Shown piece by piece: positions 34,738 through 43,381 of a stretch of DNA of 64,000 nt. Source of the DNA: Oxalobacter formigenes (GTDB lineage Bacteria; Pseudomonadota; Gammaproteobacteria; Burkholderiales; Burkholderiaceae_D). The notes beneath the pieces are model-generated. The model was not told the origin of the DNA. It saw nothing but the letters and a program-made list of their open reading frames with translations, and searched no databases. The DNA lies in the NCBI RefSeq assembly GCF_027158485.1, contig NZ_JAMKYJ010000005.1, one strand, 5' to 3'. The stretch's first letter is position 1. Each line of letters begins with the position of its first letter. The position numbers and the translations under genes were made by a program.

Positions 34738-35611
34738 AGCTGTTTTTCCTGTGGCCGGTCTGGGAAGCCGATTTTTGCCGGCAACCAAGGCACAGCCGAA
34801 AGAAATGCTTCCGGTCGTGGACAAGCCCCTGATCCAGTACGCTGTCGAAGAGGCGGTGTCAGCGGGTATCAACGAGCTGATTTTCATTACCGGCCGCAAT
34901 AAAAGGGCCATTGAAGATCATTTCGACAAAGCCTATGAACTGGAAACCGAACTGGAAGCGGCCGGAAAATTGAAACTTCTTGGTTTTATCCAGAATATTC
35001 TTCCGAAAAACGTCAATTGTATTTATATCCGGCAGCCTGAACCTCTGGGATTGGGACATGCCGTGCTTTGTGCAAAACCGGTTGTCGGAAACGAACCTTT
35101 TGCCGTTTTGCTGGCGGACGATTTCATGAACGTCAGAGAAAATCATCCAACTGTGTTACAGCAGATGACCGGGCTTTATGAAAAGGAATCGAAAAGCATT
35201 CTGGCTGTTCAGGAAGTCGAAAGGCAGGATACGAAGCAATACGGTATTGTCGATGCATCGCCTTACCGGACTGATCTCGAATTCGTCAATGCGATTGTCG
35301 AAAAACCGGATCCGGCCAATGCGCCATCAACACTGGCTGTCGTGGGGCGTTATATACTCAATCCGGGCATTTTCGATTGTCTTGAAAAAATCGGCAAGGG
35401 GTCCGGTGGGGAGATTCAGCTGACAGACGGTATCTCCAAACTGATCGAAAAGGAAGATGTCTGCGCCTATCATTTTGAAGGACAGCGCTTCGATTGCGGG
35501 TCGAAAATCGGTTATCTGAAAGCGACCGTTACCATGGGCCTGAAACATCCGGAAGTGATGTCGGAATTCAGGCGCTTTATCGCTGACGCCCATTTGATGG
35601 AGAAGGAATAA
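34721..35611 (+). CDS. galU: UTP-glucose-1-phosphate uridylyltransferase
   Basis: Makes UDP-glucose for LPS and other glycans. The nucleotidyltransferase motif AGLGSRFLPATKAQPKEMLPVVDKP, ADDFM, and VEKP in the sugar site are present. 296 residues. The start overlaps the last codons of ligA; def follows two bases downstream. Confidence 0.95.
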   Translation: MTKVTKAVFPVAGLGSRFLPATKAQPKEMLPVVDKPLIQYAVEEAVSAGINELIFITGRNKRAIEDHFDKAYELETELEAAGKLKLLGFIQNILPKNVNCIYIRQPEPLGLGHAVLCAKPVVGNEPFAVLLADDFMNVRENHPTVLQQMTGLYEKESKSILAVQEVERQDTKQYGIVDASPYRTDLEFVNAIVEKPDPANAPSTLAVVGRYILNPGIFDCLEKIGKGSGGEIQLTDGISKLIEKEDVCAYHFEGQRFDCGSKIGYLKATVTMGLKHPEVMSEFRRFIADAHLMEKE

Positions 35612-35613
35612 AA

Positions 35614-36150
35614 ATGGCCGTAAGAAAAATTTTGAAAATGGGAGATTCACGCCTGTTGCGTGAATCCGAACCGGTCAAACAGTTCAATACGCCTGAACTG
35701 AACCAGCTGATCGAAGATATGTATGAAACAATGTATGCCGCTGACGGGGCCGGTCTGGCTGCGCCTCAAATCGGCATTAATCAGCGTGTGGTCATTTTCG
35801 GCTATGACGAAAACAACCGTTATCCTGACGCGCCCCCTGTTCCGAAGACGGTACTGATCAATCCGGTTATCCGGCCTTTGTCAGATGAAATCGATGCAGG
35901 ATGGGAAGGATGCCTGTCCATTCCGGGAATGCGCGGGATCGTGCCGAGATGGGCCAAAATCCACTATGAAGGCTTTGACCAGTTCGGCAATAAAATCAGC
36001 CGTAATGCCGACGGGTTTCACGCACGGGTCGTTCAACATGAATGCGACCATCTGGACGGGATACTTTATCCGTTCAGGATAGACGACCTGGGCCTGTTCG
36101 GCTTTTCCGAAGGTTTCGATAACGACGATTCTGAAGAGCTGGACGACTGA
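35614..36150 (+). CDS. def: Peptide deformylase
   Basis: Removes the formyl group from new protein N-termini. All three motifs are present: GAGLAAPQIG (residues 45-54), EGCLS with metal ligand Cys100, and QHECDHLDG with His142, catalytic Glu143 and His146. 178 residues with an acidic C-terminal tail. The standard def neighbour fmt is absent here; this may be one of two deformylases, and linkage to galU is unusual. A start with GGAG upstream supports 35614. Confidence 0.92.
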   Translation: MAVRKILKMGDSRLLRESEPVKQFNTPELNQLIEDMYETMYAADGAGLAAPQIGINQRVVIFGYDENNRYPDAPPVPKTVLINPVIRPLSDEIDAGWEGCLSIPGMRGIVPRWAKIHYEGFDQFGNKISRNADGFHARVVQHECDHLDGILYPFRIDDLGLFGFSEGFDNDDSEELDD

Positions 36151-36176
36151 GGAAAGACCGGGAAAAGAGTTTGAAT

Positions 36177-36923
36177 TCAGAACTTCTCTTCCGGTCTCAG
36201 ATAGCGCCATTGTCCAGTCGGCAAATCGCCCAGCCTGACGTTGCCGATACGGATTCTTTTCAGGCCGATTACCCTTAGTCCGACCGCTTCGCACATTCTG
36301 CGAATCTGGCGCTTTTTCCCTTCCCGCAAGACAAACCGTAACTGATCGTCGTTTTGCCATTCGACTTTGGCTGGCAAAAGCGCTTTTCCGTCCAGTTTCA
36401 AACCGTGCCTGAGCATGTTGAGTTCGCTATCCGGCAAACGTCCGGGTCTGGTATATTTCACGCGTACCAGATATTCCTTGTCTGTGGGCGAGTTCTCGCC
36501 GATCAGGTGTTTGGCTATCCGGCCGTCCTGTGTCAGGACAAGCAGCCCGACGGAATCGATATCCAGCCGCCCGGCCGGAACCAGACTGCGCAATTGCGAA
36601 GGCCTGAATTTTTCTTTTGACGGGTCATCTTTCCAGTGCGTGTCTTCACTGATTAAGGCAACTGCCGGTTTGTAGCCGTCTTCTGCCTGCCCGCTGACGT
36701 ATCCCATTGGTTTATTGATCAGGATGGTGACGCGACGTGACTGTTCCTGCGAAGCCTGTTTTTCGATGGTGATTTTCTGATGGGGCAATACCTTGCTCCC
36801 CAGCTGCGAGACGACTTTCCCGTCGACCTTGACCCATCCCTTTTCGATCCATTCATCGGCTTCACGCCTCGAACTGATTCCCAGTTCGGACATACGTTTG
36901 GAGAGGCGGACAGGTTCACTCAT
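36177..36923 (-). CDS. RsuA/RluF-family pseudouridine synthase
   Basis: 248 residues. An N-terminal S4 RNA-binding domain (RLSKRMSELGISSRREADEWI) precedes the catalytic domain with Asp121 in AGRLDIDSVGLLVLT and REGKKRQIRRMCEAVG. The pattern is closest to RluF (23S rRNA), but RluB and RsuA cannot be excluded. It is last in the minus-strand map-glnD group, 20 bases after glnD, and converges on def with 26 bases between them. Confidence 0.88.
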   Translation of the reverse strand: MSEPVRLSKRMSELGISSRREADEWIEKGWVKVDGKVVSQLGSKVLPHQKITIEKQASQEQSRRVTILINKPMGYVSGQAEDGYKPAVALISEDTHWKDDPSKEKFRPSQLRSLVPAGRLDIDSVGLLVLTQDGRIAKHLIGENSPTDKEYLVRVKYTRPGRLPDSELNMLRHGLKLDGKALLPAKVEWQNDDQLRFVLREGKKRQIRRMCEAVGLRVIGLKRIRIGNVRLGDLPTGQWRYLRPEEKF

Positions 36924-36943
36924 TATTTATCATTCCCAAAAAT

Positions 36944-39514
36944 TCAGTTGACTCTCAAAACATCGATCATATCTGTCTCGAACTGGATCTGGATACGGGG
37001 ATGCTGGAGCATTTCGCTATCGATCAGGAAAACGTCTTCAATGCGTTCTCCCAAAGTCATGATTTTAGCAGTATGCAGGTTGACCTTGTAGCGGGAAAAG
37101 ACCAGTGCAATGGCATACAGCAGTCCGGGACGGTCATTGGCCGTGACCGACAGGACGAAATTCTTTCCGCTTGCGTCCGGTCTCAAATCCAGCGTCGGGG
37201 CAATCGGGAAAGAGCGGGATTTCCGGGAAAGCCGGGTTTGCAGGGGCGGCGGGAGAGGTGCTGTCGTTCTCAACAGTTCCATCAGTTCATGTTCAACCAG
37301 CGTGATGATGTCGCGATAGTTTTTTTCAAATCCCTGTTTCGTTACCAGAAAAGTATCGAGTGCGTAATCGTGGTTTGTCGTGTGGATTTTCGCATCCAGA
37401 ATGCTGAAATTCTTTCGTGCGAAATAGCTGCAGATCAGCGCGAACAGATCGGGGCGGTCAAGCGTGTAAACCGTAACCTGCAAGCCTTCCCCGATCGGAG
37501 AGAGACGGCACTTGATGACGGGTTCTGCCGCGTTGCTACGGTAATATAACGTCCGCGTTTGCCATGCGATATCGGACGCGTCATGACGCAGGAAATAAAC
37601 GATGTCGAGCTGTTTCCAGAATTCATCCTCGGCATGTTCGGGCAGGCCATACAGCCGCAGTGTGGTCTGAGCCTCTTTCTGTCGGATTTTAAGCTCGTGA
37701 TCGACCGAGATGTCTTCACCACCGAGTACGCGCAGGGTGAGATGGAAAAGGTCTTCCATCAGTTTGCTTTTCCATGCGTTCCAGATTTGCGGGTTGGTAC
37801 CGCGTATGTCGGCAACCGTCAGGAGAAACAGGGCCATGAGGTGACGCTCATCCCTGACGATATCGGCAAAATGGCGGATCGTCTCGGGATCGGACAAGTC
37901 TTTTTTCTGGGCAACCTGTGACAGGGTCAGATGCTCTTTTACCAGAAAAACGACCAGTTCCGTGTCCTCTTCAGACAATCCATGTTGTTCGCAAAATTCC
38001 CTTGCGTCTTCCATGCCTAAAATGGAATGGTCTCCGCCCCTGCCTTTGGCAATATCGTGAAAAAGAGCTGCAATATACAAAAGCCAGGGTTTGGAAAAAC
38101 CGGCCATCAACTGGCTGCACAAGGGATTTTCATGAGCGTATTCCGTCAGGGAAAAACGGTGTACGTTGGATACGACAGTCAGGATATGCTGGTCGACAGT
38201 GTATTGGTGAAACAGGTCGTGCTGCATCTGTCCGACGATCTTTCCGAAATTCGGCAAATAGCGGCCGAGAATCCCCAGCTCGTTCATATGTTGCAAGGCT
38301 CTTGCAACGAAGCGGGGCGACTGCATGATCTGAAGAAAAATACGGCGATTGGCCGGGTCGCTTCTGAATTTGTCGTCGATATGAATGCGGGCATGCCACA
38401 GGTTGCGGAGCGTCCGTGCCGTCATGTTTTTCAGGTCTGTACTGTCAGACAGTAAAAGGAAAACTTCCAGCAACGCGGAAGGATGATTCACGAAAACATC
38501 GTCATCGACGATATCGATCAGGCCGTTCACGTCGTTGAACCGCTCGTTGATCTTGTTCGCCTGATAGGGTTTCGGAAAAAGCCATGCACGCATGTTTTGC
38601 AGCAGGATCATATTGAGCTGCACAACTGTATGGGCGGCACGGTAATATTGCTGCATCATGTGTTCGCTGGCACGGCGGGAATCGAGCGGCTGGCCGTTTT
38701 CCCTGAAATCAAAGGTTTTGGCAACCGGAATCTGGACGTCAAACAGCAGTTTATCTTCACAGCGCTGTGTCTGGATATGCAGGCGGATACGGATGTCCTT
38801 GAATGCCTCTTCCGTTTTTTTCAACTGTTGCGCTTCCGATGGAGTCAGAAGTCCACGACGGGCGAGCTGGTTCCATGAGTGGCCGAGTTTTGCCGCTTTT
38901 GCTGTCCATAGAATGACCTGAAGGTCCCGCAGTCCACCCGGACTTTCCTTGCAGTTGGGTTCCAGGCTATAAGGCGTATCGCCGAACTTGACGTGACGCT
39001 GGCGCGTTTCCAGCATTTTCGCGATGAAAAATGCCGAAGGGTTCATTTGAGCGTTATACCGCTCCCTCATCAGCTGGAACAACTTGCGGTTTCCCGTGAT
39101 ATAGCGGGCTTCCAGCAGGCTGGTCTGGACGGTAATGTCATTAGCCGATTCTTCCAGACATTCGTCAATCGTCCGGACGCTGTGCCCGATCGTCAGTCCC
39201 AATGTCCAGAACAACTGGATGAGCGATTCCAGTTTTGCCTGCAAGGCCTGATCCGGACTTTCCTCCAGCAGGATCAGGACATCAACATCCGAATAAGGAT
39301 AGAGCTCGCCACGGCCATAACCGCCCACGGCAATCAGGACAGAACCGTTTGGCAGGTCAAGGTTTTTCCATGCCTCACCCAAAACCTGATCGACGTTCTT
39401 GCAAAGCGTTTTCAGCAGCTGTTGCGGGAGAGGATGTTCCCTGTAATCGGCAATAGCCGACTCCCGCAATTGCGTCAAACGCTTTTTCAGTGAAACGTCG
39501 AGTCTGTTCGGCAC
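36944..39514 (-). CDS. glnD: PII uridylyltransferase / uridylyl-removing enzyme
   Basis: Nitrogen sensor that modifies and demodifies PII proteins in response to glutamine. 856 residues: nucleotidyltransferase domain with GGYGRGEL...SDVDVL (metal ligands Asp76 and Asp78), an HD domain with LFHDIAKGRGGDHS, and two C-terminal ACT domains. All active-site motifs are intact. Starts with GTG 39514, nine bases after map. Its presence fits nitrogen control of the formamidase operon at 43-45 kb, though no direct link is shown. Confidence 0.95.
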   Translation of the reverse strand: MPNRLDVSLKKRLTQLRESAIADYREHPLPQQLLKTLCKNVDQVLGEAWKNLDLPNGSVLIAVGGYGRGELYPYSDVDVLILLEESPDQALQAKLESLIQLFWTLGLTIGHSVRTIDECLEESANDITVQTSLLEARYITGNRKLFQLMRERYNAQMNPSAFFIAKMLETRQRHVKFGDTPYSLEPNCKESPGGLRDLQVILWTAKAAKLGHSWNQLARRGLLTPSEAQQLKKTEEAFKDIRIRLHIQTQRCEDKLLFDVQIPVAKTFDFRENGQPLDSRRASEHMMQQYYRAAHTVVQLNMILLQNMRAWLFPKPYQANKINERFNDVNGLIDIVDDDVFVNHPSALLEVFLLLSDSTDLKNMTARTLRNLWHARIHIDDKFRSDPANRRIFLQIMQSPRFVARALQHMNELGILGRYLPNFGKIVGQMQHDLFHQYTVDQHILTVVSNVHRFSLTEYAHENPLCSQLMAGFSKPWLLYIAALFHDIAKGRGGDHSILGMEDAREFCEQHGLSEEDTELVVFLVKEHLTLSQVAQKKDLSDPETIRHFADIVRDERHLMALFLLTVADIRGTNPQIWNAWKSKLMEDLFHLTLRVLGGEDISVDHELKIRQKEAQTTLRLYGLPEHAEDEFWKQLDIVYFLRHDASDIAWQTRTLYYRSNAAEPVIKCRLSPIGEGLQVTVYTLDRPDLFALICSYFARKNFSILDAKIHTTNHDYALDTFLVTKQGFEKNYRDIITLVEHELMELLRTTAPLPPPLQTRLSRKSRSFPIAPTLDLRPDASGKNFVLSVTANDRPGLLYAIALVFSRYKVNLHTAKIMTLGERIEDVFLIDSEMLQHPRIQIQFETDMIDVLRVN

Positions 39515-39523
39515 GATATGAGG

Positions 39524-40333
39524 TTATTTCTTTTTGGCAAAATTGGGAGGTGACGGCATATCGGGAGAGACCGTCAATACTTCATACCCGGTATCCGTCA
39601 CCAGAATCGTATGCTCCCATTGGGCAGAGAGACTTCTGTCCTTCGTCCTGATTGTCCAGCCGTCCGGCATGGCGCGAATGGATTTGCCGCCTGCGTTGAT
39701 CATCGGTTCGATTGTAAAGATCATGCCGGGTTTCAGTTCTGCCAGTGTACCGCGACGGCCGTAATGCAGGACCTGAGGTTCCTCATGGAATTCAAGACCG
39801 ACGCCATGACCACAGAATTCACGCACGACACTGTAACCGGCGTTTTCGGCATAATCCTGAATGACATAACCGATATCGCCCAGATGGGCACCGGGTTTCA
39901 CTTCCATAATGCCAAGCCACATACATTCATACGTGATTTTCGCGAGGCGTTTGGCCATAATCGACGGTTCGCCAGCGAAATACATCCGGCTGGTATCACC
40001 GAAGTACCCGTCCTTGATGACCGTGATATCGATATTGATGGAATCGCCTTTTTTCAGCAGTTTGTTGAAATTGGGAATGCCGTGACAGACCACATCGTTC
40101 AATGAAATACAGGTTGCATTGGGATAAGGGGTATAGCCGGGTGGACAATAATTCAGCGGTGCCGGAATGGCGTCATGTGCAATGATGAATTCATGACAAA
40201 GCTTGTCGAGCTCGCCCGTGCTGACACCCGGTTTGACAAAAGGGGCGACGTAATCAAGCACTTCGGCTGCAAGCTGGCTGGCTTTTCGGATGCCTTCGAT
40301 TTGTTCGGCGTTTTTGATGGGAATAATAGCCAT
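39524..40333 (-). CDS. map: Methionine aminopeptidase type I
   Basis: Removes initiator methionine. 269 residues. The pita-bread fold metal ligands are in DITVIKDGYFGDTSRM (two Asp), EFCGHGVGLEFHEEP (His), FTIEPMI (Glu) and QWEHTILV (Glu). First gene of a minus-strand unit with glnD and a pseudouridine synthase. The usual neighbour rpsB is not in the window; the tRNA-Ser gene lies upstream, divergently. Confidence 0.96.
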   Translation of the reverse strand: MAIIPIKNAEQIEGIRKASQLAAEVLDYVAPFVKPGVSTGELDKLCHEFIIAHDAIPAPLNYCPPGYTPYPNATCISLNDVVCHGIPNFNKLLKKGDSINIDITVIKDGYFGDTSRMYFAGEPSIMAKRLAKITYECMWLGIMEVKPGAHLGDIGYVIQDYAENAGYSVVREFCGHGVGLEFHEEPQVLHYGRRGTLAELKPGMIFTIEPMINAGGKSIRAMPDGWTIRTKDRSLSAQWEHTILVTDTGYEVLTVSPDMPSPPNFAKKK

Positions 40334-40444
40334 TGTGATCGTGTATATGCGGAGAATGGATTCAAAACATTATTATAAGCCACACGCAAAAAGAAGGATA
40401 AAAACACGATTGATATGGCACTAGGTATCCGGAATGTTTCCTGC

Positions 40445-40450
40445 TATAAT
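40445..40450 (+). promoter_or_regulatory. -10 element upstream of tRNA-Ser
   Basis: A perfect TATAAT 31 bases before the tRNA. No good -35 is present at 16-18 base spacing. Confidence 0.4.
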
Positions 40451-40480
40451 TTTGAGCTCGACAGATTGTCGCTCAAAAAC

Positions 40481-40571
40481 GGAAAGGTGGCAGAGTGGTC
40501 GAATGCGCCGGACTCGAAATCCGGTATACGGTAACCCCGTATCCAGGGTTCAAATCCCTGCCTTTCCGCCA
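40481..40571 (+). tRNA. tRNA-Ser (anticodon CGA)
   Basis: 91 bases with a seven-pair acceptor stem GGAAAGG / CCTTTCC, discriminator G and an encoded CCA. The anticodon loop reads CTCGAAA within the stem CCGGA/TCCGG, giving anticodon CGA. A long variable arm (TACGGTAACCCCGTA) marks a class II serine tRNA, and the GGTTCAAATCC T-loop is intact. It reads UCG codons. Confidence 0.96.
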
Positions 40572-40760
40572 GTATATAAGGCCTGCAGGAAATATTCTCA
40601 GGATCTTTTCCCTGTTTTTCACTCAATATCTCACAGCTCTTGAATATCTGCGGAAATGCCTATCTTTTTTGTATTTGAGATAGATGGGGATGTCAGTTCA
40701 CAATGTTTTCATCCATTGATAATGGTTCGCCTTTACCATATCGAAAGTCATGAACAGTCA

Positions 40761-40796
40761 AACGAAGCGTACTGAAATTTTTCAGTACGCTTCGTT
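40761..40796. terminator. 17-base palindrome, likely terminator
   Basis: AACGAAGCGTACTGAAA (40761-40777) pairs perfectly with 40780-40796; only two bases separate the arms. It lies 20 bases past the stop of the minus-strand repeat protein and also 190 bases past the tRNA. A T-rich stretch follows on the plus strand. It may terminate in both directions. Confidence 0.55.
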
Positions 40797-40816
40797 ATTT
40801 TGAAGCTCAAGAGAAA

Positions 40817-41221
40817 TTAATTGTTTTGCATGGATTCATTTCTGGCATCGCGAGCTTTTTGATGTGCACCGGATATGTTGCTTTTCCTTTCCATCATGCC
40901 ATCTCTCTGTTTTTGACGGGCCGCTTTGGAGGCCGGATCTCTTTTGGCTTTTTTATGTGCCCCCGCTATTTCTTTTTCTCTTTCCATCCTGCCTTCTTTT
41001 TGTTGCTGCCGGGCTTTTCTTGTTGCAGGATCTCTTTGTGCTTTTTTATGGGCTCCTGCCACGTTCTCTTTTCTCGAACGGATGCCGTCTGCTTGTTGTT
41101 GTCGCATTTCAGCACGACTCGGATTATTGCCGACTGACGCATCTGATGAATCCTGGGCATGAGCTATCCCAAGACAGGCTGCCAAAGGTATTGATACAAG
41201 AGCCAATATTACTTTTTTCAT
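40817..41221 (-). CDS. Exported 31-residue-repeat protein, function unknown
   Basis: 134 residues from the ATG at 41221, preceded by GGAGG at nine bases; a longer reading frame to 41347 has no such site. A signal peptide (MKKVILALVSIPLAACLGIAHA) leads to a short Ser/Asn/Asp region. Three imperfect copies of a highly charged unit follow: R-x-x-Q-x-(D/E)-G-x-x-x-R-(K/E)-x-x-(V/I)-(A/S)-GAH(K/Q)KA-x-RDPA. The period is exactly 31 residues between the first, second and third GAHxKA motifs. The mature part is Lys/Arg/Gln/Ala-rich, probably helical, without cysteines. I do not recognise the family. Confidence 0.75.
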   Translation of the reverse strand: MKKVILALVSIPLAACLGIAHAQDSSDASVGNNPSRAEMRQQQADGIRSRKENVAGAHKKAQRDPATRKARQQQKEGRMEREKEIAGAHKKAKRDPASKAARQKQRDGMMERKSNISGAHQKARDARNESMQNN

Positions 41222-41379
41222 GAAACACTTCCTCCATTGGTGATTGAAAACAGGCAAACTTGCTCTGCGCTGATACTTGCAGTCCTTCATAAAAACGATG
41301 CACTTATTTTTAATGATTTTGTCGGGTATCAGTTTATGTTTTATCAATTTGCCTCAGGTAATGGTTTTCAACTGAATTC

Positions 41380-42495
41380 TCAGGTTTTGGTTTCCTGATC
41401 CAGAATGACTGTCTGCGTCGGATAAGGCATTTGTGAACCGTTTTTCTGCACGATGTCGATGATTGAAAGATAAACGTCTTCCTGTACTTGCAGCCATTCT
41501 TTCCAGACGGTTGTCTTCGTAAAACAATAGACGAGTATGTTCAGGGATGAAGCGCCGATCTGGTTGAAGCTGACGACGAGTGGTTGCTTTTGGTCGATAC
41601 CCTCGTTTTTCTCGAGCATGTCTTTTATCTGGCTGATGATGGGTTTTATCTTGCTGGAATCGTCAGCAAGAATGCCGATGGAAAAATTGATTCGCCAGTT
41701 CAGCATTCTCCCGGGGTTTTCGACGGAGATCGACGAAAACAGATAGTTGGGAACGTATAAGGGCCGGTTCTGGAAAGTCATGATTTTCGTGATTCTCCAT
41801 CCGATTTCGACGACGGTTCCCTCTATCTGTCGATCGGGGGAACGTATCCAGTCGCCGATGTTGAATGGACGATCGAAATAAAGCATGACGCCTGAAAAAA
41901 GATTGGAGAGAATATCTTTACCGGCCAGACCGATGGCAATGCCGCCGATGCCTCCGAAGGTCAGCAAGCCCGCAAAGCTGAGGCCAAAATGTTCACCGAA
42001 TACCAGCAGGATGGAGATCACACTGACGATTTTTATGGCTTTGGTAATAAACTGTGCCGACGTTGTATTTCTTCCGGTATTGACAAGATATTTTCTGAAC
42101 TGGTCGGCGAAGACAAACGATTCCTTGATGGAAAGGGCGACAACGGCCAGAAGATATAAAAAGCTGATTTCTTTTGGTGTGATAAACGTGATGTGATGGA
42201 TTTCGATGAAGCGTCTCAGCAGTTTGCTGATCAGGTAAAGCAGAAAGAAGGCAATCGCCACACGCGTAATGTGAAAGGGAATTTTGTTGCGAAATCTTTT
42301 CATGCGCAGGCCCAGGTAGGCAATTGCCAGAACTCCCATAAGGGCAAGAATGGCTACCAGATGCTGATCAGTCATGGTACTGACCAGAAATACCGTGTCG
42401 AGGCTTGTTAATTTTTCTTCCATCATGTAGCTCAGAAAATGTGAATCGATGTTTTCCGGCGGGTATTCGGAAATTGGCTCATCCCGGTGTGTCAT
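41380..42495 (-). CDS. ynaI: MscS-family mechanosensitive channel, YnaI-like
   Basis: 371 residues. Four to five membrane helices precede the pore helix (GGIGGIAIGLAGKDILSNLFSGV) and the cytoplasmic beta domain. The stretch YFDRPFNIGDWIRSPDRQIEG and then TVVEIGWRITKI, RPLYVPN and SISVENPGRM is close to E. coli YnaI, as is VYCFTKTTVWKEWL near the C-terminus. It releases solutes on hypo-osmotic shock. No Shine-Dalgarno is visible before ATG 42495; internal ATGs at residues 24-25 are possible. Confidence 0.9.
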   Translation of the reverse strand: MTHRDEPISEYPPENIDSHFLSYMMEEKLTSLDTVFLVSTMTDQHLVAILALMGVLAIAYLGLRMKRFRNKIPFHITRVAIAFFLLYLISKLLRRFIEIHHITFITPKEISFLYLLAVVALSIKESFVFADQFRKYLVNTGRNTTSAQFITKAIKIVSVISILLVFGEHFGLSFAGLLTFGGIGGIAIGLAGKDILSNLFSGVMLYFDRPFNIGDWIRSPDRQIEGTVVEIGWRITKIMTFQNRPLYVPNYLFSSISVENPGRMLNWRINFSIGILADDSSKIKPIISQIKDMLEKNEGIDQKQPLVVSFNQIGASSLNILVYCFTKTTVWKEWLQVQEDVYLSIIDIVQKNGSQMPYPTQTVILDQETKT

Positions 42496-42596
42496 ATGGT
42501 GGAGGAACAGAATTCGTCACCACTGTTGAGTACCATTTTATTGAGAGATGTAAAGCGTCATTTATTTTTTGTTAAAAGACGTGAAGATGAGATAAA

Positions 42597-42674
42597 TGGG
42601 GGCAAGGTCCCATGACTGCTACCTAAGCCCGAAAACCAGTTTGGGAGATATTCGGGTGTAAGTGGCAACTGCCA
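42597..42674. other. Hairpin-rich non-coding stretch, possible structured RNA
   Basis: The 203-base gap between ynaI (minus) and an orphan gene (plus) holds three consecutive helices. They are TGGG/CCCA (42597-42600 / 42609-42612), CCCGAA/TTCGGG (42628-42633 / 42651-42656) enclosing CCA/TGG, and TGGC/GCCA (42663-42666 / 42671-42674) followed by AAAAAATTTT. It could be a leader for either divergent gene or a small RNA. I could not match it to a known riboswitch class. Confidence 0.4.
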
Positions 42675-42761
42675 AAAAATTTTCATGGACCGGCGAATAT
42701 GATTCATAATGAAACGACATGGAACAAACCGCCAGTCTCATCCGGGAATAAGGGAGGTCAG

Positions 42762-43298
42762 ATGATAGTTGAGGAATCGTTTGGAAACTTCGTTAACGTC
42801 TATGTTGACGGTTACGTTTTTACTGCTGATCGCGAAAAGCGTCATTGGGAATTTGGTGACGGAAACAACTCATCTGAGCGTGTACAGGCTGAATCATCCA
42901 GACGAGCCATGACGTCTGATGAATTCAGGACGCACTACCGGAATATCTGCAATGCTGTTGCCGGGTGGGACAGCCAGCACTGGAAATATCGCTATAACGT
43001 GGTGGCGATGGAGGGGAGTTCCACACAGATGCTTCAGGATGTTTTCGATCATGTCGAGGAAATGATCGCCAAAAGTGGCGCGGAGCAGGACAGAAGCAAA
43101 TGTGAAACGGTCCTGAAAACATATGCCTCACGTCCGATGATCCGCTCTAACGGCATACGGATCATGAAATATATTGTCGATACAGAAGACGTGAACAGGC
43201 GCCGTATTGTGTATCAAATGGATGAATTGACGCCGTTTGAGATCGAATCGCTGGTTCCATCAGAAGTCTTGCAACATTCGGTTAACAGAAAAAAATGA
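42762..43298 (+). CDS. Orphan hypothetical protein
   Basis: 178 residues from ATG 42762, which follows AGGGAGGT closely; an in-frame ATG at 42699 (199 residues) has no ribosome-binding site. The protein is soluble and polar, with no signal peptide or membrane helix. A Gly/Asn-rich N-terminal beta-like part (FGNFVNVYVDGYVF) leads to a mixed region with W-rich GWDSQHWKYRYNVV and a C-terminal stretch ending NRKK. Codon use resembles the neighbours. It stands alone, convergent with the amide-channel gene. I do not recognise the family. Confidence 0.65.
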   Translation: MIVEESFGNFVNVYVDGYVFTADREKRHWEFGDGNNSSERVQAESSRRAMTSDEFRTHYRNICNAVAGWDSQHWKYRYNVVAMEGSSTQMLQDVFDHVEEMIAKSGAEQDRSKCETVLKTYASRPMIRSNGIRIMKYIVDTEDVNRRRIVYQMDELTPFEIESLVPSEVLQHSVNRKK

Positions 43299-43381
43299 GT
43301 TTTTTCGATTTGCTTTTTTGAAAGCCGCACCAGACGCCTTTGTTTTTTGGCTGTTTTTTTGATTGAAGAAACAGAGTCTGT

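Noticed and set aside
36156..36196. Terminator between def and the pseudouridine synthase gene
   Set aside because: GACCGG/CCGGTC and a further imperfect stem are present, but no T-run follows and the arm includes the end of the coding region.
40481..40571. Attachment site with an integrated element at tRNA-Ser
   Set aside because: No integrase and no repeat of the tRNA 3' end was found downstream within the accessory region.
42597..42674. Known riboswitch (guanidine, cobalamin, TPP, c-di-GMP, fluoride) or twister-type ribozyme
   Set aside because: AAGCCC and GGGAG are reminiscent of twister or guanidine-I elements, but the diagnostic conserved cores are absent.
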